Source: Pantoea sp. RIT-PI-b
GTDB taxonomy: Bacteria > Pseudomonadota > Gammaproteobacteria > Enterobacterales > Enterobacteriaceae
NCBI RefSeq assembly: GCF_001187905.1
Contig: NZ_LGIS01000014.1
Location: 310,001 to 374,000 of the forward strand
Direction: 5' to 3'
DNA length: 64,000 nucleotides
Positions within the stretch are counted from its first letter, which is position 1; every line of letters begins with the position of its first letter. The notes under the pieces were generated by a model that saw only the letters and a program-made list of their open reading frames with translations, was not told the DNA's origin and did no database searches. The position numbers and the translations under genes are program-made. Shown piece by piece: positions 24,633 through 35,000 of the stretch.

Positions 24633-25642
24633 AAACCCGTTTACCGTTACGTCGGGAACAGTTCCATGCAACGCCGAGCACGCTGCTGCGCAACGAGACG
24701 TTCCACGTCGAGCTGTTTCGCTACCCAGCGGGCGTCGAAGCGGTGCGCATCAGCAACCCACGCGGCACGGTGATCGTGCTGCCGTTTTACGGCCAGATGG
24801 TGTGGGACGCCAACTTTGATGGCCATGCGCTGACCATGGGCCACAGCTTTAAGCAGCCGCTGCTCGGCAGTTCGATAATTGATACCTACGGCTGTTTTGC
24901 TTTCCACTCCGGACTGCTGGCCAACGGCTGCCCGGCCGCCGAGGATGACCATCCGCTGCATGGCGAAATGGCCTGCGCGCGCATGGACAGCGCGTGGATT
25001 GTATTGGAACACGATCGCCTATCGCTGGAGGGCGAAACCGAGTATGTGAAGGGCTTCGGCCATCACTATCTTGCCGCACCTGCGGTGCGGCTTGAGGCCA
25101 ATGCGGCAAGGCTGCACATTGAGATGAACGTCACTAATCTGGCCGGTGCGTCGATGCCGCTGCAGTACATGTGCCATCTCAACAGCGCGTGGGTTGAGCA
25201 GGGACGTTTCCAGCAGTCGATCCCGACGGATGCGTTCCAGCTGCGCACCTCGATCCCGGCACACGTGAAGCCAACGCCGCAGTGGCGCGCTTATACCGAT
25301 CGGCTGGCTGCCGATCCACAGGCGTTTCAGCCATTGGATCAGCCGGAGATGTGCGATCCAGAGATCGTGTTCTTCGCCGACGATCTGCAGCAGTATGGCG
25401 ATGAGGTGCAGTTCGAGCTGCACTCGCCGCAGGGTTTTGCCCTGATGACGCGCTTCTCCAGTCAGCAGTTTCCGCACGCCACGCGCTGGCTGTTGCATAA
25501 CCGCGATCAGCAGGTCGCGGCCTATGTGCTGCCAGCCACCTGCCGCCCGGAAGGATTCAAGGCGGCGCAGCGCGCGGGAACGTTGATTGAACTGGCGCCT
25601 GGCGAGCAGCGCCATTTCAGCGTCGAGACCGGCATTTTGTAA
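24629..25642 (+). CDS. deoX: DUF4432 / aldose-epimerase-fold protein DeoX
   Basis: A 337-residue protein of the aldose-1-epimerase-like DUF4432 family; seen are VIVLPFYGQMVWDANFDGH and the HGEMACA segment with a conserved His. It corresponds by position to deoX of the Salmonella deoQKPX operon, whose product may mutarotate the sugar, though the activity is not proven. Its ATG overlaps the deoP stop (ATGA), a sign of coupled translation. No signal peptide is seen. Confidence 0.8.
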   Translation: MKTRLPLRREQFHATPSTLLRNETFHVELFRYPAGVEAVRISNPRGTVIVLPFYGQMVWDANFDGHALTMGHSFKQPLLGSSIIDTYGCFAFHSGLLANGCPAAEDDHPLHGEMACARMDSAWIVLEHDRLSLEGETEYVKGFGHHYLAAPAVRLEANAARLHIEMNVTNLAGASMPLQYMCHLNSAWVEQGRFQQSIPTDAFQLRTSIPAHVKPTPQWRAYTDRLAADPQAFQPLDQPEMCDPEIVFFADDLQQYGDEVQFELHSPQGFALMTRFSSQQFPHATRWLLHNRDQQVAAYVLPATCRPEGFKAAQRAGTLIELAPGEQRHFSVETGIL

Positions 25643-25648
25643 CTAAAC

Positions 25649-25707
25649 CGTAGGGTCGCCATTTATGGCGACCAGATTTCCAGGTGCGCATAAATGCGCA
25701 CCCTACG
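25649..25707. repeat. Inverted pair of 25-nt palindromic repeats
   Basis: CGTAG-GGTCGCCAT-TT-ATGGCGACC (25649-25673) and GGTGCGCAT-AA-ATGCGCACC-CTACG (25683-25707). The pair lies between the convergent deoX and urtE genes and can form one large hairpin; it may serve as the shared transcript end. Confidence 0.75.
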
Positions 25708-25721
25708 AATAAACGGCGCAA

Positions 25722-26420
25722 TCAAATCGCCACCAATCCCCGCACGCCGTCGGCTTCCATGGTTGATCCGGCACCGCGCTGCACGATCTCACCGCGTGAC
25801 ATCACCAGATAGCTGTCGGCCAGCTCGGCGGCGAAATCGTAAAACTGCTCGACGAGCAGGATCGCCATATCACCGCGCTGCGCCAGTTGGCGAATCACCG
25901 CGCCGATCTCCTTGATCACCGAGGGCTGAATCCCTTCGGTGGGTTCATCAAGGATCAACAGCTTTGGTGAACAGGCGAGGGCGCGGCCAATCGCGAGTTG
26001 CTGCTGTTGACCGCCCGACAAATCGCCGCCGCGTCGTGCTTTCATCTCACGCAGCACCGGGAACAGCTGGTAGATCTCCTCCGGCACCGCTTTGGCCTGC
26101 GCGCCGGAAAAGCGCGCCAGCCCCATCAGCAGATTTTCTTCCACCGTCAGACGCGGGAAGATTTCACGCCCCTGCGGCACATAAGCGATGCCAGCCTGCA
26201 CGCGCTGGTGCGGTTTGCGGCCGTTAATCACTTTGTCCTGCCAGCGAATCTCGCCGGATTTGGCCGGAATCAGCCCCATCAAACACTTCAACAACGTGGT
26301 TTTTCCCACGCCGTTGCGTCCCAGCAGGCAGGTGATTTCACCCGGTTTAGTCTCAAACGACAGGCCGCGCAGAATGTGGCTGCCGCCGTAATATTGATTC
26401 AGTTCCGCGACTTGCAGCAT
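25722..26420 (-). CDS. urtE: Urea ABC transporter ATPase UrtE
   Basis: A 232-residue ABC ATPase of the branched-chain amino acid/urea (HAAT) type: Walker A LLGRNGVGKTT, signature DLSGGQQQQLAIGRAL and Walker B LLILDEPTEGIQ. It is the second ATPase of the urea importer UrtABCDE, at the end of the operon and one nucleotide after urtD. The YYGGSHILRGLSF start is characteristic of UrtE. Confidence 0.93.
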   Translation of the reverse strand: MLQVAELNQYYGGSHILRGLSFETKPGEITCLLGRNGVGKTTLLKCLMGLIPAKSGEIRWQDKVINGRKPHQRVQAGIAYVPQGREIFPRLTVEENLLMGLARFSGAQAKAVPEEIYQLFPVLREMKARRGGDLSGGQQQQLAIGRALACSPKLLILDEPTEGIQPSVIKEIGAVIRQLAQRGDMAILLVEQFYDFAAELADSYLVMSRGEIVQRGAGSTMEADGVRGLVAI

Positions 26421-26421
26421 G

Positions 26422-27213
26422 TTAGCGCCCCAGATAAACGTCGATAACCCGATCGTCCGCCTGCACTTCGCGTAACGATCCCTCGGCCAACACCTGGCCC
26501 TGATGCAGCACGGTCACGTGATCGGCAATGGTTTCAACAAAGCCCATGTCGTGCTCAACCACCATCAGCGAATGCTTGCCGGCGAGACTGCGAAACAGCT
26601 CGGCGGTGTACTCGGTTTCGGCGTCGGTCATGCCCGCCGCCGGTTCATCCAGCAGCAGCAGATGCGGGTCTTGCACCAGCAGCATGCCGATTTCCAGAAA
26701 CTGCTTCTGGCCGTGCGACAGCAAACCGGCCTGGCGCTGACGTTCGCCGCCGAGTCGTAGCAGCTTCAGCACCTCATCAATGCGATCCTGCTGCTCGCCG
26801 TTCAGTCGGGCGCGCAGGCTGGCCCACACCGATTTGTCATTTTTCAGCGCGATTTCCAGATTCTCGAACACCGTGAGCGCTTCAAATACCGTGGGTTTCT
26901 GGAACTTGCGTCCGATCCCAGCGCGCGCGATCTCCACCGGCGACATTTTGCTGAGATCGGTATCCTGGTCGTAGATCACCTGGCCATTATCCGGTCGGGT
27001 TTTACCGGTGATCACATCCATCAGCGTGGTTTTACCCGCGCCGTTGGGGCCGATCACGCAGCGCAGTTCGCCGACGCCGATCTTCAGTGAGAGATCGGTT
27101 AGCGCGCGGAAACCGTCGAATGACACGTTGATCTTCTCCAGTTGCAACACCGGATCGGTCTGTTCACGATGGCGATCCGACGGATGGGGTTGGGTAAACA
27201 GTTGTTCAGTCAT
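26422..27213 (-). CDS. urtD: Urea ABC transporter ATPase UrtD
   Basis: From ATG 27213 (SD GGAGG just upstream) the protein has 263 residues. It has Walker A GPNGAGKTT, Walker B LLLLDEPAAGM and the LSHGQKQFLEIGMLL signature, with His replacing Gly in LSGGQ as is usual in UrtD. An ATG at 27237 is in frame but lies inside urtC, without SD. The start overlaps the urtC stop by 8 nt. Confidence 0.93.
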   Translation of the reverse strand: MTEQLFTQPHPSDRHREQTDPVLQLEKINVSFDGFRALTDLSLKIGVGELRCVIGPNGAGKTTLMDVITGKTRPDNGQVIYDQDTDLSKMSPVEIARAGIGRKFQKPTVFEALTVFENLEIALKNDKSVWASLRARLNGEQQDRIDEVLKLLRLGGERQRQAGLLSHGQKQFLEIGMLLVQDPHLLLLDEPAAGMTDAETEYTAELFRSLAGKHSLMVVEHDMGFVETIADHVTVLHQGQVLAEGSLREVQADDRVIDVYLGR

Positions 27214-28282
27214 CACGCCTCCGGCGCAGCAGGCCAATCACGCCACGCGGCAGGAACAGCGTGACCAGGATAAACATCAGGCCGAGGAAGAACAGCCAAT
27301 ATTCCGGGAAGGCGACGGTAAACCAGCTCTTGGCGCCGTTAACGATCGCCGCGCCCAGTAGCGGTCCAATCAAAGTGCCGCGTCCGCCTAACGCCACCCA
27401 GATTGCGGCTTCAATCGAGTTGGTCGGCGACATTTCACTCGGGTTGATAATGCCGACCTGCGGCACATACAGCGCGCCCGCCAGCCCGCACAGCACCGCC
27501 GAGAGCGTCCAGACAAACAGCTTGAAGCCTTTGGGATCGTAGCCGACAAACATCAGGCGGTTTTCCGCATCGCGCACCGCCGTCAGCACGCGGCCGAATT
27601 TGCTGCGCGCCAGCGCGAAGCCGATGCCGAGACTCACCAGCAACAGCAGCACCGTGGCAACGAACAGCCCGATGCGCGTACCGGTAGCGGTAACGTTAAA
27701 GCCAAGCAGCGTGGTGAAGCCGGTAAACCCGTTGTTACCGCCGAAGCCGGTTTCGTTGCGGAAAAACAGCAGCATGCCGGCGTAGGTCAGCGCCTGCGTC
27801 ATGATCGAGAAGTAGACGCCTTTGATTTTTGAGCGAAAGGCGAAGAAGCCGAACACCAACGCCAGCAGGCCCGGCACCAGCACGATCAGGCACAGCGCCC
27901 AGGCAAAATGCTGCGTGCCCGCCCAGAACCACGGCAGCTCGCTCCACGAAAGGAATGACATAAACGCCGGCAGGCCGTCGCCGGAGGCCTGGCGCATTAA
28001 ATACATGCCCATCGCATAGCCGCCGAGCGCGAAGAACAGGCCGTGACCGAGTGACAGCAAACCGGCGTAGCCCCACACCAGATCGAGCGCTACCGCGACG
28101 ATGGCGTAACAGAGGATTTTGCCGACCAGCGTCAGCGTGTAGGTGGAGATCGCCAGCGGATGGGTGGCAGGCAGCAGGGCGCAGAATGGCAGCACCAGCA
28201 GCAGCGCGGTGATCACTACACCAAGGCTGAGGGTCAGGCGCGGCGCCTTACGCGAGATAGTTAACGTCATTGGCTGGCTCAT
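27206..28282 (-). CDS. urtC: Urea ABC transporter permease UrtC
   Basis: A 358-residue LivM-type permease with about nine membrane helices. Seen are DLVWGYAGLLSLGHGLFFALGG, the permease family motif near residue 67, and GRGTLIGPLLGAAIVNGAKSWF near the C-terminus, typical of UrtC. The start overlaps the urtB stop by one nucleotide (TGATG). It forms the inner-membrane channel with UrtB. Confidence 0.93.
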   Translation of the reverse strand: MSQPMTLTISRKAPRLTLSLGVVITALLLVLPFCALLPATHPLAISTYTLTLVGKILCYAIVAVALDLVWGYAGLLSLGHGLFFALGGYAMGMYLMRQASGDGLPAFMSFLSWSELPWFWAGTQHFAWALCLIVLVPGLLALVFGFFAFRSKIKGVYFSIMTQALTYAGMLLFFRNETGFGGNNGFTGFTTLLGFNVTATGTRIGLFVATVLLLLVSLGIGFALARSKFGRVLTAVRDAENRLMFVGYDPKGFKLFVWTLSAVLCGLAGALYVPQVGIINPSEMSPTNSIEAAIWVALGGRGTLIGPLLGAAIVNGAKSWFTVAFPEYWLFFLGLMFILVTLFLPRGVIGLLRRRRDD

Positions 28283-29847
28283 CAGTCAATCACCCTCCCT
28301 TTAAAGGCAAACAGGCCCTGCGGACGTTTCTGGATAAACAGCACGATCAGCACGAGGATGAGGATTTTGCCCAACACTGCGCCTATCTGCGGTTCCAGCA
28401 CTTTGTTAAGAATGCCGAGGCCAAACGCCGCCACGACGGTGCCCGCCAGCTGCCCGACGCCGCCCAGCACCACCACGAGGAAGGAGTCGATGATGTAGCC
28501 CTGACCCAGCTCCGGCCCGACGTTGCCCAACTGCGACAGCGCCACGCCGCCGAGTCCGGCAATGCCAGAACCGAGGCCAAAGGCCAGCATATCGATGCGT
28601 CCGGTGGGTACGCCGCAGCAATCAGCCATGGCGCGGTTCTGCGTCACGGCACGCACGCTGAGACCAAGGCGAGTTTTATTCAGCAGCAGCCAGGTGAGAC
28701 TCAGCACGGCAAACACGAACAGGATCACCGCGATACGGTTGTACGGCAGCACCAGATTAGGCAGCAGCTGCAGACCGCCGGAGAGCCAGCTCGGGTTGGC
28801 CACTTCCAGGTTCTGCGCGCCAAACAGCATACGCACCAGCTGAATCAGCATCAGGCTGATGCCCCACGTCGCGAGCAGGGTTTCCAGCGGACGTCCGTAG
28901 AGATGGCGGATAATGGTGCGTTCCAGCAGCATGCCCATGCAGGCGGTCACCAGAAATGCCACCGGCAGCGCCAGCAGCGGATACCAGGCGAGCCATTGCG
29001 GCGCGAACTGCTGGAATAGGCTCTGCACAAACCAGGTAGCGTAGGCGCCGAGCATCAGCATTTCGCCGTGCGCCATGTTGATCACACCCAGCAGGCCGTA
29101 AGTGATCGCCAGACCGAGTGCCGCCAGCAGCAAAATCGAACCGAGCGACAGGCCAGTAAACGCCTGTCCGATCAGATCGCCCCACATCAGGCGCTGTTTA
29201 ATCTGCTTCAGGCTGGTGGCGGCAGCTTCACGGACTTTAGCATCGGGCTCATTACTGGCCTGGGTTAAGCGAGTAAGGCTAGCCTGCATGTTGGGATCGC
29301 TGGATTCGCCGAGCAGCGTCACAGCTTTAAGGCGCAGCGCCGCATCCGGGCTGGCGAGTTGCAGGTTAGCGGCGGCCATCAGTAGCACGGTGTGGACCTG
29401 TGCATCTTTTTCGCTGGCGAGGCGCTGCTCAAGCAGCGGCAACATATCGGCTACGCCATCGTTTTGCAGTTGTTGCGCGGCACGTAAGCGGATCGTCGCA
29501 TCGTTGCTCACCAGCTGATGAGCGGCGAGGGCGCTGGCGACCAATACGCGCAGCCGGTTATTCATAAACAGTTTTTTGCTGTCGCCAGCGAGCTGTTGCG
29601 CGCTATCGAGTGGCTGCAACGTATCGCCCTGTTTGCTGAACGGCTGCTGTTTCTGGTCGATGACCACGGTTTCATTGCGCAGCGCCTGCAGCAGCGGCAA
29701 GCGGCTAGCCTGCGGCGCGGCGGCCCACTGTTGCAGCAGCGTGGCTTGTTGGGTGCGGCTGGCGGCCGCGAAGTCTGCGCCATCGCCCGCCTGGGCGAGC
29801 CAGGGCAGCAGTAACAGCAGACAGCAGAGATAACGGCGAATTGTCAT
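28282..29847 (-). CDS. urtB: Urea ABC transporter permease UrtB
   Basis: From ATG 29847 it has 521 residues: a signal-like N-terminus (LCCLLLLLPWLAQA), a periplasmic HEAT-like region of about 210 residues that is typical of UrtB, and a LivH-type permease domain with YGLLGVINMAHGEMLMLGAY. The frame stays open upstream to 30018, but that extension is the repeat element translated by chance, and the family starts at MTIRRY. The 175-bp gap to urtA holds that repeat. Confidence 0.92.
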   Translation of the reverse strand: MTIRRYLCCLLLLLPWLAQAGDGADFAAASRTQQATLLQQWAAAPQASRLPLLQALRNETVVIDQKQQPFSKQGDTLQPLDSAQQLAGDSKKLFMNNRLRVLVASALAAHQLVSNDATIRLRAAQQLQNDGVADMLPLLEQRLASEKDAQVHTVLLMAAANLQLASPDAALRLKAVTLLGESSDPNMQASLTRLTQASNEPDAKVREAAATSLKQIKQRLMWGDLIGQAFTGLSLGSILLLAALGLAITYGLLGVINMAHGEMLMLGAYATWFVQSLFQQFAPQWLAWYPLLALPVAFLVTACMGMLLERTIIRHLYGRPLETLLATWGISLMLIQLVRMLFGAQNLEVANPSWLSGGLQLLPNLVLPYNRIAVILFVFAVLSLTWLLLNKTRLGLSVRAVTQNRAMADCCGVPTGRIDMLAFGLGSGIAGLGGVALSQLGNVGPELGQGYIIDSFLVVVLGGVGQLAGTVVAAFGLGILNKVLEPQIGAVLGKILILVLIVLFIQKRPQGLFAFKGRVID

Positions 29848-29882
29848 GGTTCTGGCCCTGAAGGAGGTAGTTTGAGATTGAT

Positions 29883-30018
29883 GTTGCTGTCCCCCTCCTC
29901 GGTCCTCCCCCATAAATGGGGGAGGATGACGCTGCCATATGTTGGTTAAGGAATTACATGTGGCAGCGTCTCCTTCCCCCGTTAACGGGGGAAGGCCGGG
30001 ATGGGGGACAGCGAGCAC
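29883..30018 (-). repeat. MITE-like palindromic element, copy A
   Basis: About 135 bp with GCTGTCCCCC at the left and GGGGGACAGC plus GAGCAC at the right. It contains hairpins CCTCCCCCATAAATGGGGGAGG and CTTCCCCCGTTAACGGGGGAAG and an inner GCTGCCA/TGGCAGC pair. It is the inverse orientation of copy B (49897-50035). It sits inside the urea operon between urtA and urtB. Confidence 0.8.
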
Positions 30019-30022
30019 CCAA

Positions 30023-31291
30023 TTACTGCGTTGATTTCACCGGATGATCGGGCTTCTTGTCGTTACCCGCGATGTACGGGCTCCACGGCTGGGCGCGCAC
30101 CGGTTGCTCGGTCTGCCACACCACGTTGAACTGGCCGTTCTCTTCCACTTCGCCAATCATCACTGGCTTGTGTAGATGGTGGTTGGTTTTATCCATGGTC
30201 AGAGTGAAACCGTCTGGTGCTTTGAAGGTCTGGCCCGCCATCGCCGCGCGCACTTTGTCTACATCAGTGGTGCCGGCTTTCTCCACCGCCTGCGCCCACA
30301 TGTGCAGGCCAACGTAGGTCGCTTCCATCGGATCATTGGTTACCACGGTGTCGGCGTTCGGCAGGTTATGCGCTTTCGCGTAAGCGCGATAATCCTTCAC
30401 AAATTGGGCGTTGGTGGGGTTATCCACTGACTCAAAGTAGTTCCACGCCGCTAACTGACCAACCAGCGGTTTGGTATCAATACCGCGCAGCTCCTCTTCA
30501 CCCACCGAGAAGGCGATCACCGGAATATCGGTGGCTTTGATGCCCTGATTCGCCAGCTCTTTGTAGAACGGCACGTTGGAGTCGCCGTTGATGGTGGAGA
30601 TCACCGCGGTTTTGCCACCGGCAGAGAACTTCTTAATGTTGGAAACGATGGTCTGATAATCGCTGTAACCAAACGGCGTGTAGACCTCTTCGATGTCTTT
30701 ATCCTGCACCCCTTTACTGTGCAGGAAGGCGCGCAGAATCTTGTTGGTGGTGCGGGGATAAACGTAATCAGTGCCCAGCAGGAAGAAGCGTTTAGCGCTA
30801 CCGCCATCTTCACTCATCAGGTACTCCACCGCCGGAATCGCCTGCTGGTTAGGCGCGGCGCCGGTGTAAAACACGTTCGGCGACATCTCTTCGCCTTCGT
30901 ACTGCACCGGATAGAACAGCAGGCCGTTCAGCTCTTCAAACACCGGCAGCACCGATTTGCGCGATACCGAGGTCCAGCAGCCAAACACCGCCGCCACTTT
31001 ATCCTGCGTCAGCAACTGACGCGCTTTTTCGGCGAACAGCGGCCAGTTGGAGGCGGGATCCACCACCACCGGTTCCAGCTTTTTGCCCAGGACGCCGCCT
31101 TTGGCGTTGATCTCATCGATAGTCATCAGCGCCACATCCTTCAGCGGCGTTTCGGAGATCGCCATGGTGCCGGAGAGCGAGGACATAATACCCACCTTGA
31201 TGGTGTCAGCAGCCTGTGCCGCGAAGGCAAAACCCATGCTGGCAACAGAGGCAGAGAGCGCGAAAGCCTTGAGCAACGAACGTCTTTTCAT
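30023..31291 (-). CDS. urtA: Urea ABC transporter substrate-binding protein UrtA
   Basis: From ATG 31291 (AGGGG upstream) the protein has 422 residues with a Tat-like/Sec signal (KRRSLLKAFALSASVASMGFAF, cut after AQA). The mature part begins DTIKVGIMSSLSGTMAISET, the Peripl_BP_5 fold, with VVVDPASNWPLFAEKARQL and the GCWTSVSRKSVLPVFEE ligand region found in UrtA and FmdD proteins. It binds urea (or a short amide) in the periplasm. An ATG at 31327 falls inside the gntR gene and is rejected. Confidence 0.93.
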   Translation of the reverse strand: MKRRSLLKAFALSASVASMGFAFAAQAADTIKVGIMSSLSGTMAISETPLKDVALMTIDEINAKGGVLGKKLEPVVVDPASNWPLFAEKARQLLTQDKVAAVFGCWTSVSRKSVLPVFEELNGLLFYPVQYEGEEMSPNVFYTGAAPNQQAIPAVEYLMSEDGGSAKRFFLLGTDYVYPRTTNKILRAFLHSKGVQDKDIEEVYTPFGYSDYQTIVSNIKKFSAGGKTAVISTINGDSNVPFYKELANQGIKATDIPVIAFSVGEEELRGIDTKPLVGQLAAWNYFESVDNPTNAQFVKDYRAYAKAHNLPNADTVVTNDPMEATYVGLHMWAQAVEKAGTTDVDKVRAAMAGQTFKAPDGFTLTMDKTNHHLHKPVMIGEVEENGQFNVVWQTEQPVRAQPWSPYIAGNDKKPDHPVKSTQ

Positions 31292-31319
31292 CAGTAAACC
31301 CCTAACTGTGTTTGTGTTG

Positions 31320-32018
31320 TTATTCAATGGGTTGAAGTCGAGCCTGCTGTAACATATGCAATGTAATCTTTCTGACCTCTGCCTTACTGACGGCGATGTG
31401 GTCGGTTAAAATGCGCTGCGCCTCCTCGGTCTGTTGCTGGAAAATCGCCCGTAAAATCTGAGCGTGCTCTCGGTATGTCGCCTCCATTCGGTCGTCGCGG
31501 GTAAAATCGAGACGGCGAATGATGCGAATCTTTTCGGTCAGTTCGGCGTGGATGCGCGCCATCTCCTGATTGCCAGCGGCCGCCACCAGCGCCATGTGAA
31601 AAGCTTCATCCTGCGCGGAGACCGTTTTGCCATCGGCCAGCGGTAGCGCATCGATCCAGAAGCTTTTCTGTGCCGTCAGGGTTTGCGCACACTGCACGGC
31701 GGGCAGGGCGCACAGGCGGCGCACCGCTTCGCACTCCAGCACGGTGCGGAAGTCGTACAGCTCTTCGAAATATTCGAAGTCAAACGGCTTCACCTGCCAG
31801 CCGCTGCGGAACCACACTTCGACGTAGCCCTCGCGCTCCAGCCAGAACAGCGCCTGACGCACCGGCGTGCGGCTGACTTCCAGCCGATCGGCGATTTCGT
31901 TCTCGCTGAAACGGTCGCCCGGCATCAGACGGAACTCAAAAATGTCCTGTTTCAGCGCCTGATAGACCTTCTCGGCCAATGCCTCAGGGCGGCCTTTGCT
32001 GCGCGGGCTCGTGTTCAT
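31320..32018 (-). CDS. GntR-family (FCD) regulator of the urea operon
   Basis: A 232-residue regulator with an N-terminal winged helix (FSENEIADRLEVSRTPVRQALFWLEREG, about residues 37-64) and a C-terminal FCD helical domain with the metal-binding pattern (Asp and His in DEAFHMAL, then REHAQIL and TDHI). It is encoded inside the operon, 9 nt after the urea carboxylase gene and 28 nt before urtA, so it would control its own operon. The 30-bp palindrome at 37449-37478 is the likely operator; effector not known. Confidence 0.88.
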   Translation of the reverse strand: MNTSPRSKGRPEALAEKVYQALKQDIFEFRLMPGDRFSENEIADRLEVSRTPVRQALFWLEREGYVEVWFRSGWQVKPFDFEYFEELYDFRTVLECEAVRRLCALPAVQCAQTLTAQKSFWIDALPLADGKTVSAQDEAFHMALVAAAGNQEMARIHAELTEKIRIIRRLDFTRDDRMEATYREHAQILRAIFQQQTEEAQRILTDHIAVSKAEVRKITLHMLQQARLQPIE

Positions 32019-32027
32019 GCCGTCTCC

Positions 32028-35000
32028 TTATTCCAGCCACAGCAGGGCATCGCCCGGACTCACCGGACGTCCTGCCTGGCAGGCAATGCGTTTCACCTGG
32101 CCTGCCTGCGGTGCGACAATTGCCAGTTCCATTTTCATCGCTTCCACGATGATCAGCGTTTGACCGGCTTCCACCACGTCGCCCGGCTGTACCAGCACTT
32201 TCCAGATGTTGCCGTTCATATCGGCGCACACCGCCAGCGCATCATCGTCGGCTTCCGCCACCTCCAGCGTCTCATCACTGGTGAGTGGCGCGTTCTGCTC
32301 TTCCTGCGCCCACAGCGTCACTTCCTGTTCGAAGGCGGCCGACTGGCGCTGACGGAATTCGCCGATCGACGCGGCGTGATCGGCCAGGAACTGCTGATGC
32401 GCGGCGAAATCGAATACCGTCTCTTCAATGCGCACCGTGGCACGGCCTTCGCGGAAGTCATCGCGCAGCTGCGTCAGTTCGTCTTCGGTGACCGGATAGA
32501 AGCGCACCTGATCGAAGAAGTGCAGCAGCCACGGCTCGTCAGCGGCGAACTGAGGGTTTTTGAGGAACTTGTTCCAGATCGGCAGGGTGCGGCCCACCAG
32601 CTGATAGCCGCCCGGCGAGTCCATGCCGTAGATGCACATGTACATGCCGCCAATGCCAACGGTGCCTTCGGCGGTGAAGGTGCGCGCCGGGCTGTATTTG
32701 GAGCTCAGCAGGCGATGGCGTGGATCGATCGGTACTGCGCACGGCGCGCCGAGATAGACGTCGCCGAGGCCGAGAATCAGATAGCTGGCATCAAAAATCG
32801 TGTCGCGTACCGCTTCACGGCTGGCTAAGCCATTAATACGCTGGATAAAATCGACGTTGTTCGGCAGCCACGGCGCGCTGGCGCGCACGGTTTCTTTGTA
32901 GCGCTCCACCGCGCCGAGCGTCGCGCTGTCTTCGAACGCCATCGGCAGCCAGACAATGCGCGACGGCACTTTCAGCTGGCTGACATCGCCCAATCCGCTC
33001 TCCAGCTCCAGCAGTAACTGCATCAGCTGTTTCTGGCTGAGGATCAGGCTGTCGTAACGTACCTGCAGAGAGCGCACGCCGGGCGACAGCTCTTCCACGC
33101 CCGGCACCGCGCGCTCGCGCAGCGCATTCATCAGCAGATGCACGCGCAGGCGCAGCGCCAGATCCAGCACGTTATCGCCGTACTCAATCAGCACATATTT
33201 ATCGCCCGCCTGGCGATACACCGCCGCTGGCGTGGTCGCCGTGGCCGGTAACGCCGCCAGCAGGGTGGCGGAACCGATAGCGCTGGCCGCTAAAGAGGGC
33301 ACCGCAAAAGCCGGTGCATGGGCACTGCGCAGGGTGGCCACGCTGTGCGCCTGGGCTTTTTCCAGCGCCACCGCTTCGTCAGCGCTAATCGGATGGAAGC
33401 GAATGCGGTCGCCCGGTTTCACCTGGCCGACTTTCCACAGCTCGGCTTTGGCGATGGTCACCGGACAGACGAAGCCGCCGAGGCTTGGGCCGTCATGCGT
33501 CAGGATCACCGGGAAGTCGCCGGTGAAGTTCACCGCGCCAATGGCGTATTCGCAGTCATGTACGTTGGACGGATGCAGACCGGCTTCGCCGCCGTTGGCG
33601 CGCGTCCATGTCGGTTTCGGACCAACCAGGCGGACACCGAGGCGGGTGGGGTTGTAGTGCACCTGCCAGTCGCTGGCGAAGAACTCATCAATTGCCGCCT
33701 GAGTGAAGAAATCCGGTGCGCCGTGCGGTCCGTACAGCACGCCGATGCGCCATTCGCTGCCGTAGTGCGGCACCAATGCATGATCGAGCGCCTGCGGTGC
33801 GCTGACCGGCGCGGGCGTGGTACAGGCCGCCAGCTGCGGCTGGGAGATCGGCAGCATATCGGCGACGCGCAAGGTGCGTCCGGCGTGGCCGCCAAACTGG
33901 CCGAGCGAGAAGGTTGAGCGGCTGCCGAGATACTCCGGCACGTCAAAGCCGTTGCGCACCGCTAAATAGGTGCGGCAGCCGCTTTGCGCGCGGCCTAACG
34001 TCAGGGTTTGCCCTGCTTTAACGCTGACGGGCTGCCAGTAGGCGATACTTTCGCCATCGACATCGGCCGCACAATCGGCGCCGGTCAGGGCGATCACCGC
34101 ATCGCTATGGAAGCGCAGCGTCGGGCCTTGCAGGGTAAATTCGAGGCCCGCGGCGCTGTCATGGTTGCCGACAATGCGGTTGGCGAGGCGGAAGGCGAAA
34201 TCGTCCATCGGGCCGGATGGCGGCACGCCGATATCCCAATAGCCAAGGCGGCCAGGAAAATCCTGAATGCTGCTGAAGGTGCCGGGCTGCAGCACTTCAA
34301 TCACGCTGGCGGATGGCGTGAAGCTGTCGAGGAAGCGCGTCCACACCTTGCCGCTGCGGAAGGCCTCGGTGGCGACGATCTGGCGCAGATAATCGAGGTT
34401 GCTGGCGATGCCGTGCAGCTGGGTGGCGTCGAGCGCCTGCTGCATTTTTGTTAACGCCGCTTCACGCGTCTCGGCATGCACGATCAGTTTGGCCACCATC
34501 GGATCGTAAAACGCCGAGACTTCGGTGCCGGTAGCGATCCAGCCATCGACGCGCACATCGTCCGGGAAACAGACGCCGGTTAAGACGCCGGGGCTGGGCT
34601 GGAAGTTTTTCAACGGATCTTCAGCGTAGAGGCGCACTTCAATCGAGGCGCCTTGCGGCGCCTGCTGCAGACGCGCCCAGTCGATGGCATCGCTCGCCGC
34701 GACTTGCAGCATGCACTCAACCAGATCGAGACCGGTGACGCATTCGGTGACCGGATGTTCCACCTGCAGGCGGGTGTTCACTTCGAGGAAGTAGAAGGCA
34801 TCTAGCTCGGCGTCGTAGATGTACTCCACCGTGCCAGCGCTGCGATAGTTGACCAGCTCGCCAAGGCGCACCGCCGATGAGAGCAGCGCTTCACGCGTTG
34901 CCTGCGGCAGATTAGGTGCCGGCGTTTCTTCCACCACTTTCTGGTTGCGGCGCTGCAGCGAGCAGTCGCGTTCGCCGAGGGCAATTACTTTGCCGCTGCC

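Noticed and set aside
28270..29019. 249-codon plus-strand frame
   Set aside because: Antisense to urtB; the His/Gln-rich product is typical of a shadow frame.
29848..30018. N-terminal extension of UrtB
   Set aside because: The 57 extra codons are the MITE-like repeat read through in frame; family homology starts at 29847.
31683..32828. 381-codon plus-strand frame
   Set aside because: It is antisense to gntR and the urea carboxylase gene, and reflects the high G+C third positions of those genes.
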